Positions 8,216 through 16,554 of a stretch of DNA of 39,196 nucleotides are shown here, in pieces. The translations under genes and the position numbers were made by a program. The DNA is taken from NCBI GenBank assembly GCA_001769385.1, contig MEPB01000055.1:1-39196 (forward strand), given 5' to 3'. This DNA comes from Bacteroidetes bacterium RIFCSPLOWO2_12_FULL_35_15 (lineage in GTDB: Bacteria > Bacteroidota > Bacteroidia > 2-12-FULL-35-15). Positions within the stretch are counted from its first letter, which is position 1, and the number at the start of each line of letters is the position of its first letter. Below the pieces are notes generated by a model. The model worked only from the letters and a program-made list of their open reading frames with translations, ran no database searches and was not told where the DNA came from.

Positions 8216-10060
8216 ATGGGATATAAAAGCACAGAGGATTGCATCAATGATCTGGAAAAGCACGGGTACTTAATTCGTATCAAAGAAGAAGTGGATCCTG
8301 AATTGGAAATGGCTGCCATTCATTTGCGGGTGTTTGAACATAATGGACCCGCTCTATTATTCGAAAATATCAAAGGTTGTAAATTCAAAGCCGTTTCAAA
8401 TATATATGGGACGCTTGATCGTAGTAAATTTATTTTCAGGGATACTCTTGAAAAAATAAAAATACTTATCGATCTGAAAAATGATCCGATCAAAGCAATT
8501 AAACATCCTTTAAAATATGCCAATATAGCTTCAACAGCTTTTTCTTCATTACCCAAAAGGTCAGGTTTTTCAAATCCGGTTTTACAAAATCAAACATCCG
8601 TTTCATCCTTGCCACAAATAAAATGTTGGCCAAATGATGGAGGTGCTTTTATAACACTACCTCTTGTATATACCGAAGATATTGACAAGCCGGGTGTCAT
8701 GAATTCAAATCTTGGAATGTATCGGATTCAATTGAACGGAAATGAATATATAAATGATAAAGAAATTGGTTTGCATTATCAATTACACAGAGGCATTGGT
8801 GTTCATCAAACAAAATCAAATGCAAAAGGTCAACCGCTTAAAGTAAGCATATTTGTGGGTGGTCCACCGGCATTAACATTAGCCGGAGTAATGCCTTTGC
8901 CTGAAGGAATGAGCGAATTAACTTTTGCCGGGGCATTAGGAAATAGAAGGATCCGTTATACTTATGAGGATGATTTCTGCATTGCTTCGGATGCGGATTT
9001 TGTAATCACCGGAGAGATTTATCCGAACGAAACTAAACCTGAAGGTCCCTTTGGAGATCATTTAGGATATTATAGCTTAACGCATAATTTTCCTGTAATG
9101 CGTGTTCATAAAGTATTTCATCGAACGAATGCAATTTGGCCCTTTACGGTTGTTGGTCGTCCACCACAGGAGGATACAAGTTTTGGCGCCTTGATCCACG
9201 ACTTAACCGGAAATGCGCTTCCAAAGGAAATTCCCGGATTAAGAGATATTCATGCGGTGGATGCAGCAGGTGTTCATCCTTTATTGTTGGCGATAGGAAG
9301 CGAACGTTATACTCCTTTTGCCAAAGAGCGAAAGCCGCAGGAAATATTAACCATTGCCAATCATATTTTAGGTTCCGGACAATTAAGTTTGGCAAAATAT
9401 TTATTTATTGTTGCAGGAGAAGATGATCCTGATCTGACAACTCATAACATGCCGGCATTTTTTAATCATGTGTTGGAAAGGGTTGACTGGACAAGAGATT
9501 TGCATTTTCAAACGCGCACAACAATTGATACACTTGATTATAGCGGAACAAATTTAAACTCCGGAAGTAAGGTGGTTATTGCTGTTGCGGGAGATAAAAA
9601 ACGCAAATTGTCAGGGGAATTGCTGAGTGATTTTTCTTTGCCCGGTAACTATACAAATCCTCGAATTGTAATGCCCGGAATAATTGCTATTACCGGACCA
9701 AAATTTTCTGACCAACAGAAGGCGGAAGAAGAGTTAGCTGTTTTAACAAGCCATTTGAAAGGGTATGATGGCATAAATTTACACGGTTTTCCATTGATCA
9801 TTGTTTGTGACGACAGTGATTTTCTATCAGCAAATCTGAATAATTTTTTATGGGCGACTTTTACAAGAAGTAATCCTTCTCATGATATTTATGGGACCAA
9901 TAGTTTTGTACACCATAAACATTGGGGATGTAAAGGTTCTCTCATCATTGATGCACGAATAAAAACTCATCATGCTCCTTTATTAATAAAAGATCTGGTA
10001 ATTGAAAAACGTGTTGATGCATTAAGAGCAAAAGGGAAATCATTACATGGAATTATTTAA
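8216..10060 (+). CDS. UbiD family decarboxylase
   Basis: The protein has 614 residues and matches the UbiD family of prenyl-FMN-dependent (de)carboxylases. Visible landmarks are MNSNLGMYR (162-170) in the cofactor and metal region, GGPPALTLAG, and the conserved EGPFGDHLGYY beginning at Glu276, which contributes an acidic catalytic residue. Such enzymes decarboxylate aromatic or unsaturated acids. In bacteria that make menaquinone the relevant step is decarboxylation of a naphthoate precursor, but the substrate here cannot be read from sequence. The length is longer than E. coli UbiD (about 500), as in many Bacteroidota members. No ubiX-like prenyl-FMN synthase is present in the window. It begins a three-gene operon. 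Confidence 0.88.
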   Translation: MGYKSTEDCINDLEKHGYLIRIKEEVDPELEMAAIHLRVFEHNGPALLFENIKGCKFKAVSNIYGTLDRSKFIFRDTLEKIKILIDLKNDPIKAIKHPLKYANIASTAFSSLPKRSGFSNPVLQNQTSVSSLPQIKCWPNDGGAFITLPLVYTEDIDKPGVMNSNLGMYRIQLNGNEYINDKEIGLHYQLHRGIGVHQTKSNAKGQPLKVSIFVGGPPALTLAGVMPLPEGMSELTFAGALGNRRIRYTYEDDFCIASDADFVITGEIYPNETKPEGPFGDHLGYYSLTHNFPVMRVHKVFHRTNAIWPFTVVGRPPQEDTSFGALIHDLTGNALPKEIPGLRDIHAVDAAGVHPLLLAIGSERYTPFAKERKPQEILTIANHILGSGQLSLAKYLFIVAGEDDPDLTTHNMPAFFNHVLERVDWTRDLHFQTRTTIDTLDYSGTNLNSGSKVVIAVAGDKKRKLSGELLSDFSLPGNYTNPRIVMPGIIAITGPKFSDQQKAEEELAVLTSHLKGYDGINLHGFPLIIVCDDSDFLSANLNNFLWATFTRSNPSHDIYGTNSFVHHKHWGCKGSLIIDARIKTHHAPLLIKDLVIEKRVDALRAKGKSLHGII

Positions 10061-10090
10061 GGGGATTAAAATATATTAAATAAAATAGAA

Positions 10091-10498
10091 ATGAATTTAA
10101 TTATTTCAAAAGTAATAGGAGTCATCATCGCACTTTTCGCATTGCTGACACTTTTTATGAGTGCTTCTGTAATTTTTGATCTGTTTGGTATTCGTGCAAA
10201 AGAAGGCAATTATGTTTTGTTTGTTGTTCTTGCTAATTTTGTTTGTGGTGTTATTTATTTAGTGGCAGCCTATGGCTTTTTTACCCAAAAAAGATGGACC
10301 ACACTAATATTGGTCGTAGCGGTTGTCATTTTAATAATCACCTTTTTGGGATTACTCTTGCATATTAAATCCGGTGGAATTTATGAACCGAAAACCGTAA
10401 AAGCCATGTTGTTTCGGATTTCCATGACAACCGCTTTTATAGCATTATCATGGTATTATGGGAAAAGAAAAATAATATTTAACAAAAAAAAATCTTAG
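10091..10498 (+). CDS. Small integral membrane protein, function unknown
   Basis: The protein has 135 residues with four predicted membrane helices at about 5-30, 42-63, 70-92 and 108-123, and a basic C-terminal tail (GKRKIIFNKKKS). I do not recognise a characterised family. It starts 30 bases after the UbiD-family gene and ends one base before the cytochrome c gene, so the three are almost certainly co-transcribed. Placement between a possible quinone-pathway enzyme and a cytochrome is compatible with a respiratory or membrane role, but that is inference. Confidence 0.7.
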   Translation: MNLIISKVIGVIIALFALLTLFMSASVIFDLFGIRAKEGNYVLFVVLANFVCGVIYLVAAYGFFTQKRWTTLILVVAVVILIITFLGLLLHIKSGGIYEPKTVKAMLFRISMTTAFIALSWYYGKRKIIFNKKKS

Positions 10499-10499
10499 T

Positions 10500-10982
10500 A
10501 TGAAACTAAATTTAATGATTTTTACTTTATTTGGAATCTCCGTATTAACGCTGGTTTCAATATACAGTTGTACTAATTCAAGTACTGCATCAGAACAGAT
10601 CTTTACAGAAACAAGCCCGGGTGTGTTCGAGTTTAAAAACCAAAATTACAGCAAAGGAATTGGACCTGTTAAAGAAATAAAACTCGATCCAGTTGATGCC
10701 GTATTAGCAGAAAAGGGGAAAGGTATTTTTGAAACGAAATGTGTTGCTTGTCATAAGTTTGACATGAAATTAATTGGTCCTCCGCTTAAAGGAATAACAA
10801 GCCGCAGAACTCCGGAGTGGACCATGAACATGATGTTAAACCCTGTTGAAATGACACAAACGGATACAATTGCAAAAAGTGTTTTTGAAGTTTTGAAAGT
10901 TCAAATGGTTACGCAGGATCTTAATCAGGAGGATGTGCGTTCTGTTTTTGAATATTTGAGACAGATGGATGGTGTGAAATAA
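10500..10982 (+). CDS. Exported monohaem cytochrome c
   Basis: The protein has 160 residues. An N-terminal hydrophobic segment ends in IYSC at Cys24, a loose lipobox, so it may be lipid-anchored on the periplasmic side. The haem-binding motif is CVACH at residues 81-85. It is followed by LIGPPLKGI, typical of class I cytochromes, and by a Met-rich stretch (WTMNMMLNPVEM) that can supply the sixth ligand. The C-terminal helix VRSVFEYLRQM closes the fold. It would carry single electrons in the envelope. It is the last gene of the operon, separated by one base from the membrane protein and followed by the terminator at 11006-11041. Confidence 0.85.
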   Translation: MKLNLMIFTLFGISVLTLVSIYSCTNSSTASEQIFTETSPGVFEFKNQNYSKGIGPVKEIKLDPVDAVLAEKGKGIFETKCVACHKFDMKLIGPPLKGITSRRTPEWTMNMMLNPVEMTQTDTIAKSVFEVLKVQMVTQDLNQEDVRSVFEYLRQMDGVK

Positions 10983-11005
10983 ATGAAGTAATTATTTTTG
11001 AAATT

Positions 11006-11041
11006 AAAAAAAAGTCTTGTAGAATTACAAGACTTTTTTTG
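11006..11041. terminator. Bidirectional intrinsic terminator
   Basis: An A-run precedes GTCTTGTA (11014-11021), loop GAAT, TACAAGAC (11026-11033) and a T-run to 11041. It works for the cytochrome c operon on the plus strand. It also serves the SRPBCC gene on the minus strand, whose last codons and stop (11025-11027) lie inside the stem. The overlap of coding end and terminator is economical but not rare in this phylum. Confidence 0.93.
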
Positions 11042-11429
11042 TTAATTTATTTTCTTTGAACATTTCTTGCATGGCTCCTAAATAATAAGCATCCCAGCCA
11101 TCAGCAATGCTGTTTACAGACTTTTCAGGAACATCTTCATGAAGTAATTCAACTATTGTTTTTTTACCTTTTGCTTTTAATATAAAAGTAACTTTCGAAG
11201 GATGTTCCCACTGATCATAACACCATTCCTGTACTAATTTTTTATTTTTTACTACTTCTAAGTTTGTTCCAAACATTTGTCCGCCCCACAAAGAAAATTT
11301 CGCACCTACTGTTGCACCCATTTTTGCTTCATCAGCACTCCAGATCTGAATAATATCCGGATTTACCAAAGCTTCAAAAACCTCTTCTGGCAGGGCGTTC
11401 ATTTCGTATGATTGTTGAATAGTCGGCAT
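11025..11429 (-). CDS. SRPBCC / AHSA1-like domain protein
   Basis: The protein has 134 residues and is cytosolic. The pattern is an N-terminal strand (IQQSYEMNAL), PEEVFEALVNPDIIQIWS, FSLWGGQMFG, LVQEWCYDQW and the C-terminal helix GWDAYYLGAMQEMF. This is the helix-grip fold of activator of Hsp90 ATPase homologue 1-like (SRPBCC) proteins. The fold binds a hydrophobic ligand or a partner protein, and the ligand here is unknown. The stop lies within the shared terminator. Upstream is a MITE-like repeat (11474-11571) that separates it from the peptidase gene. Confidence 0.85.
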   Translation of the reverse strand: MPTIQQSYEMNALPEEVFEALVNPDIIQIWSADEAKMGATVGAKFSLWGGQMFGTNLEVVKNKKLVQEWCYDQWEHPSKVTFILKAKGKKTIVELLHEDVPEKSVNSIADGWDAYYLGAMQEMFKENKLTKKVL

Positions 11430-11473
11430 GTTAAGAAATTATAGGTTTAATAAAATAGTTGTTTTAGCATTCT

Positions 11474-11571
11474 GTCATTTCGACTCCTTCGACTTCGCTC
11501 CGGATAAACTCTGGGAGAAATCTTATTTTTTGTTAAACATTATTGAGATTTCTCCTTCCAGTCGAAATGAC
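11474..11571. repeat. MITE-like intergenic inverted repeat, copy A
   Basis: The outer arms are GTCATTTCGAC (11474-11484) and GTCGAAATGAC (11561-11571). The inner arms are GGAGAAATCT (11514-11523) and AGATTTCTCC (11546-11555). Between the left arms lies CTCCTTCGACTTCGCTCCGG, a string typical of dispersed intergenic repeats in Bacteroidota. The 98-base unit would fold into a long bulged hairpin in RNA or single-stranded DNA. It encodes no protein. Copy D at 22275-22367 is clearly related. Confidence 0.85.
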
Positions 11572-11584
11572 ATTTAATGTAATT

Positions 11585-12823
11585 TTATTTCTTAGGAAAT
11601 TTAGCTAAAATTTCTTTCACTGCATCTTTATGAATCGTAAAACTTGTCATTTTTAATTTGATAAAATCTTCATGCATATACCAGTAACCCGGTGCAGATT
11701 GATTGTTATGTCCACCGCTGCCTGAATCCTTGATCAGATACCATGTTCCATTAGTTTTTTCTTCATATCCAACCAAATGCATTGCATGATCATCGGTGGT
11801 AGAACCATTTGAAAAACGCATCTGACGGGCATATTCATCAATGTATGCGGAAGGGATATCGTAGGTCGGAACCATTGCAATTCCTGATTTATTATCCATT
11901 CCGCTTTCAGATACATCACCACCAATTGCCATTGAATATCCATTTTTAATGGAATTTTTTATGACGGTCATGAAGTCGTTTAATGGAACATTATAATAAT
12001 CAGCTGAATGCCACCAATTGTCGGCTACTTTATATTCTGCTTGTGTCCAATAGGGTGCTTCCATTAAACTCAGGATATCTACATAATCATCAGGATTTAA
12101 TTTTGTTATATTTTTCAAATATTCAAGTGGTGTCATTTTTTTTCCTGCAATAGTAACTGAAACAGGAGGTTCTCCTAAATAAAAATTCTGAATAGATTTG
12201 ATAGTTGAAACGATTTCATCGGTGTTCCAATTATTTGCAACTTTTATTCCTTGTAAATAGTTTTTCATTTCATCTACCATTTTCCGATGGTCATGAAAAG
12301 GTTGTCCAATTTTCATCCCGTTATAAGCATCGAGTGGAACGATGCCATATTTTTTCAGCATAAGTCCAACTCCATTAGTTTCCGACCCTTCATCAAAAAC
12401 GGAAGTGCCGCGTGTACGAACAAATTCTTTTGCTTTTTCAACATATTGCCAATATACAGTATATAATTCTGAAAGTTGAATATCCTGATTACTTAAACGT
12501 TTGATCTCCGACTCATAAAAAGAAGTAGTGGAGAAGCACCAGCAAGTGCCTGTCTCTCCTTGTGAAACTGGTTTTTGAGCAAATACGGTTTTAAATTCTG
12601 AAATAGATTTCGGAGCATCAACACCGGTAAAATCCATGCGCAAAACTAAAGGCTTTTCAGATTTTTCAGGTTCTTGAAATACATCAACTCCTTTTTTTAT
12701 TTGTTCATAAAAGTCATTCGATTTTGGTTTGAAAGACGCTTTGTCCTTTCTTTCTTGAGCAGATAAGTTGCTGCAGATAAAAACGGAAGTCAATAAAAGT
12801 GTAGAGGAAAATAATTTGTTCAT
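11585..12823 (-). CDS. Secreted papain-fold C1B peptidase paralogue with Asp at the catalytic Asn position
   Basis: The protein has 412 residues with a signal peptide at 1-22 (NLSAQ). It is a clear paralogue of the protein at 624-1778. Visible residues are Gln88 and Cys94 in QGETGTCWCF, and His346 in DDHAMHLVG. The block that is normally KNSWG reads IKDSGSGG, with Asp366 in place of the catalytic Asn. The C-terminal phrase FTIHKDAV is shared with the paralogue. Papain-fold enzymes can keep activity with Asp here but usually with altered pH behaviour, so activity is likely but not certain. It starts 10 bases after the GT-C glycosyltransferase gene and is probably co-transcribed with it. Confidence 0.9.
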   Translation of the reverse strand: MNKLFSSTLLLTSVFICSNLSAQERKDKASFKPKSNDFYEQIKKGVDVFQEPEKSEKPLVLRMDFTGVDAPKSISEFKTVFAQKPVSQGETGTCWCFSTTSFYESEIKRLSNQDIQLSELYTVYWQYVEKAKEFVRTRGTSVFDEGSETNGVGLMLKKYGIVPLDAYNGMKIGQPFHDHRKMVDEMKNYLQGIKVANNWNTDEIVSTIKSIQNFYLGEPPVSVTIAGKKMTPLEYLKNITKLNPDDYVDILSLMEAPYWTQAEYKVADNWWHSADYYNVPLNDFMTVIKNSIKNGYSMAIGGDVSESGMDNKSGIAMVPTYDIPSAYIDEYARQMRFSNGSTTDDHAMHLVGYEEKTNGTWYLIKDSGSGGHNNQSAPGYWYMHEDFIKLKMTSFTIHKDAVKEILAKFPKK

Positions 12824-12833
12824 GATCTGATAA

Positions 12834-14249
12834 TTAAAATTTAAATTCTTTTGATAGACTATTAGTAATATTCATATTATACATTTGATCATTATATATA
12901 TATTGCTCCGGTAAATAATAAATTTCATACCCTTCTGCAAGGTATTTAGTTATCTTAACCGAATCAATATAAGGCTCAAAATTAACATTATTATTCTTTT
13001 GGTGCGGAATCATAGTTACCATAATTTCATTATACCACCACCCGGAAATAATGACTGTTTTGGAATTTATATTTTTTGTTTTTTCAATAATAGTTTCCAC
13101 AAATTTTATTTTTTGTTTTCGCTTTGAGTAATCAGAAAATAGTGGACCTGAGAATGCATCAAAAAACAATTCCTGTCCGGAAAGTTTAAAAGTGATCGCA
13201 AACTTTGTATATGCGGCTCCTCTCAGTTTATCGGTTAAATTGATGCTGAAAATAAATGGAGAAATGATGAATGCGATACATACTGATATAAATTGTTTGC
13301 TTGATAAATAATTCCCCAAAAGCAAGATCACGAATGGAAGTATCGGGATCATGTATCCTGATTTTTGCGGCAAACGAAAATAAGAAATGGAATATAAAAT
13401 GATGACAATGAAACTTGCAGTGATTATTTTTTTATCCAGGTTGTAATTAAATAATTCTCCGAATAGTTTTTTATTTCTGTTTTTAAAGATCATCAAAAAG
13501 CTTATTCCAATAGCAATCACACCAACAAATCCAAACACTCCCGGAATCATTTTATAGAGAACTTTTGTAATAGGAGGATACGGAAATTGATCATAATACA
13601 TAAAAAAAGAAAATCCGAATTGTTTAAAAAGAGGAAGGAATGCAAGGACAACAATTGTGGTCATCGGGATTGCAATCTTTAATAAGTTGATAAAATTTTG
13701 TTTGAAATTTTGTTGTTGCCAAATGATCAGCATAAAAGGAAAGAGCATTGCCCCGGTTGTAATTCTGCATCCAAGAGCTAATCCAAGAAAAATTCCGCAA
13801 ACAATTAATTTATCTTTTAATAAATAATATATGCTTATTAAAACAAAGGCTTCAGACCAAACAAAATCAATAGTGTATGTGCTGCTGATGTAAAACACGG
13901 GAATAAAAGCAAAAGCCAATGCTGCAATAAAAAAATGTTTGAACTGGAGATGTTTTAAGATCATGGCAAAAAATACAACTCCTATTGCGCTAAAAAGCGC
14001 ACATAATCCATTAAATAATAGTGGCCCATATCCCCAAAGTGCTGAGTAAATTAATTCCTGAACAGGATGACCGGGAAAACGAGATGGTTCATATATGCCG
14101 GAAATGTTGGTGTGAAAAGCTGCTAATGCTATTCCCCAGGAGTCCTCTTCAACACCATAACCTGCTGATAAGAAAGGAACACGTGAAATAAATACGATAA
14201 GGAAAAGTGCAATAAAATGGAAATGTTTTTTGTTGAGAAAAGATTTCAT
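12834..14249 (-). CDS. Polytopic membrane glycosyltransferase, GT-C fold (PMT/ArnT-like)
   Basis: The protein has 471 residues, roughly ten membrane helices across residues 10-340, and a soluble C-terminal domain. The first periplasmic loop carries the acidic motif GVEEDSWG (residues 32-39), where GT-C enzymes hold their catalytic acidic residue, followed by the RFPGHPVQE segment. Such enzymes move sugars from a polyprenyl-phosphate donor to a lipid or protein on the outer face of the inner membrane. Donor and acceptor cannot be read here. A MITE-like element lies upstream at 14267-14339. Confidence 0.75.
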   Translation of the reverse strand: MKSFLNKKHFHFIALFLIVFISRVPFLSAGYGVEEDSWGIALAAFHTNISGIYEPSRFPGHPVQELIYSALWGYGPLLFNGLCALFSAIGVVFFAMILKHLQFKHFFIAALAFAFIPVFYISSTYTIDFVWSEAFVLISIYYLLKDKLIVCGIFLGLALGCRITTGAMLFPFMLIIWQQQNFKQNFINLLKIAIPMTTIVVLAFLPLFKQFGFSFFMYYDQFPYPPITKVLYKMIPGVFGFVGVIAIGISFLMIFKNRNKKLFGELFNYNLDKKIITASFIVIILYSISYFRLPQKSGYMIPILPFVILLLGNYLSSKQFISVCIAFIISPFIFSINLTDKLRGAAYTKFAITFKLSGQELFFDAFSGPLFSDYSKRKQKIKFVETIIEKTKNINSKTVIISGWWYNEIMVTMIPHQKNNNVNFEPYIDSVKITKYLAEGYEIYYLPEQYIYNDQMYNMNITNSLSKEFKF

Positions 14250-14266
14250 TTTTTAAAATCGTTAGC

Positions 14267-14339
14267 GTCATTGCGAACAGTTGAAGCAATCTTATTTGTT
14301 ATGAAGAGATTGCTTCGGGCGAAAAGCCTTCGCAATGAC
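14267..14339. repeat. MITE-like intergenic inverted repeat, family B
   Basis: The arms are GTCATTGCGA (14267-14276) with TCGCAATGAC (14330-14339), and GAAGCAATCT (14283-14292) with AGATTGCTTC (14307-14316). This 73-base unit belongs to the GTCATTGCGA...GAAGCAATCT dispersed repeat type that I recall from many bacterial genomes. It differs in sequence from copy A but has the same nested-hairpin plan. It sits between rlmB and the glycosyltransferase gene in the same transcription direction, so it may be transcribed and could act as a weak terminator or RNA-stability element. Confidence 0.85.
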
Positions 14340-14348
14340 TCAATTTAA

Positions 14349-15110
14349 CTAATTTACCAATCGCTGACTAACAGCTTCATACAATATAATTCCGGTTGCT
14401 ACCGAAACATTTAAGGATGCAATTTTACCTTTCAACGGAATTTTTGCTTTCGCATCCGATTTTTGAAGGTATTCATTTAAGATTCCATTTTCTTCTGAAC
14501 CCACAATGATCGCTGTTGGTATTGTAAAATCAATTTGAAAATAATATTCAGTTGCTTTTTCAGTACAGGAAACAATTTGCAAACCACATTCTTTTAAATA
14601 ATCTATCACAGTTTTTAAATTTTCTTCCCGGCAGACAGGGATTTTATGCAAAGCACCGGCAGAGGTTTTTATTGCGTCAGCAGTAATCTGTGCAGCACCA
14701 CGCGATGGAATAACAATCGCATCCACTCCCGAACATTCAGCAGTACGCGCTATGGCACCAAAATTCCGAACATCAGTGATCCTATCCAAAATTAAAATTA
14801 ATGGAACAATTCCTTTGTCAAAAAGTGTTGGTAGTATATCCTGAATCTTATGATAAGATATGGATGATAAATATCCTACAACACCTTGATGATTTTTTTG
14901 TGTGATCCGATTTAATTTATCTACCGGAACATATTGAAAAACTATTTCATGATGTTTAAGTAAGCTCATCAACTCACTGTATAATTCACTCTTTAAACCA
15001 CTTTGAATAAATAATCTGTCAATTTCTTTTCCGGCACGTACAGCTTCAATAACAGATCTTATTCCGAATATTAAGTTTTCTTCTTCTTGTTTTTGCTCTT
15101 TTGTTTGCAT
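14349..15110 (-). CDS. rlmB: 23S rRNA (guanosine(2251)-2'-O)-methyltransferase RlmB
   Basis: The protein has 253 residues of the SPOUT (TrmH) family. An N-terminal L30e-like substrate-binding domain (IFGIRSVIEAV ... DRLFIQSG) is followed by the knotted catalytic domain. Its three signature motifs are RNFGAIARTAECSGVDAIVI, IIVGSEENGI and KIPLKGKIASLNVSVATGI. RlmB methylates the 2'-OH of G2251 in the peptidyl-transferase P-loop of 23S rRNA, using S-adenosylmethionine. The length is normal for the family. Other TrmH members share these motifs, but the N-terminal domain favours RlmB. It is cytosolic, with a 76-base gap to the upstream GWxTD gene. Confidence 0.9.
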   Translation of the reverse strand: MQTKEQKQEEENLIFGIRSVIEAVRAGKEIDRLFIQSGLKSELYSELMSLLKHHEIVFQYVPVDKLNRITQKNHQGVVGYLSSISYHKIQDILPTLFDKGIVPLILILDRITDVRNFGAIARTAECSGVDAIVIPSRGAAQITADAIKTSAGALHKIPVCREENLKTVIDYLKECGLQIVSCTEKATEYYFQIDFTIPTAIIVGSEENGILNEYLQKSDAKAKIPLKGKIASLNVSVATGIILYEAVSQRLVN

Positions 15111-15186
15111 GTTTTTATAGTATGTTGTATTACTAAAATTTAATTGTTTTCCTAGATCCTGCTATGAAATTTAAATAATTTTTTTA

Positions 15187-16554
15187 TTAATCCTGTAAGT
15201 ATGCTCTTCCTTGTCTCCAGATATCAACGGCTGTGTACCACGATTGTTTGTAAACACTTGAACGTTCCAATGCATAGTCGTTGTCAGTAAAAGGATTGTT
15301 TACTTTTGAAAATGAATAGGAAAGAGAATTAATATTATTTTCTTCGCCATAAACCCATGTTTCTGAAGTTGCTGTTCTATAAATTACATTTGGTGATCCG
15401 TAAATTAAATAGATCATTCCCCGGTCTGTTTTCCATCCTTCGATGTAAGAGCTGAAATTAGTATTCGATTCTTGCACGCGATTATAAAATTTACGAATTA
15501 CTTCTTTTGCTCTATCAGGGTTTCCTGTGCAATCGAGCCAGAATTTATCTATCAATGCTTTTTTGTTGGTGCTCGAAATTAGGTCATCATATTCTTGTTT
15601 GGAGGTAATAAATCGTAAAGGATAGATCATGTCTTCCGCTTTTTTTACTTCCGGAAAATTATCTGAAAAATTGAAGAGTGTAACGCCTTCCTTTTTATTT
15701 GTATCTAATTGAAAATGATAAAATCCTTTTTTTAGTGATTTAAAATTTACACTTCCTGTGGGTGATAATTGAAGCGCAAAAGTACTATCTGCATTGTATT
15801 GAAAGGGTCTTGGATCAACTAATGAAAATGGTGGAGCAGCCAAAGGGAATTCACGATCATAATAACGTACAAATAAATTGACTGCCATTTTTGCTTTGTA
15901 ATTGATTGAAATTTCTTCCCCTGTTTTTACATAGTTGCGAAACAAGGGAACATCTGTAGTTTTTGATTTTATTAAAAAATTCTGACGGTTCAGGTCATTC
16001 TCTTTTCCCATGGATATTATAGTTGTTACCGTTGTATTTCTATTCAGATCAGAAACTGTAACTCTTAAAACATAAGTTCTCGGTGATCTTGCCTTCACAT
16101 TCATTTTTCCGATAAGGAATTTATCAGCATTGTCATTATTCTGATCAATTAATCGAATGGATGCACTATCCAAAATTTGTTTGGAGTCGAACTCAGGAAG
16201 TAAATGATAGGTAATTAAAACATTGGATGAAAAATTAATTCCATCCGGACGGGTATATAATAACTCCTTGCTATTGATCTTATAATGTAATTCAGATAAT
16301 GTATCATTGGTATTAAACACTACAAATTGCGGATGCAATGCGTTAACATCGCGTTTGTAAGTATTTGTTTTTGTATCAATTGTTGTTTTGCGGGAGGAGG
16401 TACAAGTAACAATAAATAATAAGATAAAAAATGATGCCGCGAAGGCGCGAAGGCGCAAAGAAAAAAATGGAGATTTTTGCGAAACATCGACTCTTGTTGT
16501 TTTAGTAGCAGTAGTAAATCTGCGATAAAGATAGGAACAGAATTTTTTTATCAT
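15187..16554 (-). CDS. GWxTD-domain lipoprotein with an unusual extended leader
   Basis: The protein has 455 residues. The C-terminal third carries the motif that names the family, GWKTD at 373-377, followed by GMIYLIYGSPNVIYR. These proteins are typical of Bacteroidota and related phyla and have no settled function. The lipobox is FIVTC with Cys51, so the mature protein would be a lipoprotein. The leader is abnormal: about 40 residues precede the hydrophobic core, against 3-10 usually. Part of it (SLRLRAFAAS) is encoded by a GC-rich dispersed repeat at 16436-16460. The ATG overlaps the rmuC stop by 4 bases (ATGA), which supports this start and translational coupling. Confidence 0.85.
   Translation of the reverse strand: MIKKFCSYLYRRFTTATKTTRVDVSQKSPFFSLRLRAFAASFFILLFIVTCTSSRKTTIDTKTNTYKRDVNALHPQFVVFNTNDTLSELHYKINSKELLYTRPDGINFSSNVLITYHLLPEFDSKQILDSASIRLIDQNNDNADKFLIGKMNVKARSPRTYVLRVTVSDLNRNTTVTTIISMGKENDLNRQNFLIKSKTTDVPLFRNYVKTGEEISINYKAKMAVNLFVRYYDREFPLAAPPFSLVDPRPFQYNADSTFALQLSPTGSVNFKSLKKGFYHFQLDTNKKEGVTLFNFSDNFPEVKKAEDMIYPLRFITSKQEYDDLISSTNKKALIDKFWLDCTGNPDRAKEVIRKFYNRVQESNTNFSSYIEGWKTDRGMIYLIYGSPNVIYRTATSETWVYGEENNINSLSYSFSKVNNPFTDNDYALERSSVYKQSWYTAVDIWRQGRAYLQD
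16436..16460 (-). repeat. GC-rich dispersed repeat fragment inside a coding sequence
   Basis: The minus strand reads CTTTGCGCCTTCGCGCCTTC and continues CGCGG. This is the core of a short repeat I recall as widespread between genes in Bacteroidota, and it contrasts with the AT-rich surroundings. Here it lies in frame in the signal region of the GWxTD lipoprotein, just before the hydrophobic core, and encodes about SLRLRAFAA. Confidence 0.7.
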
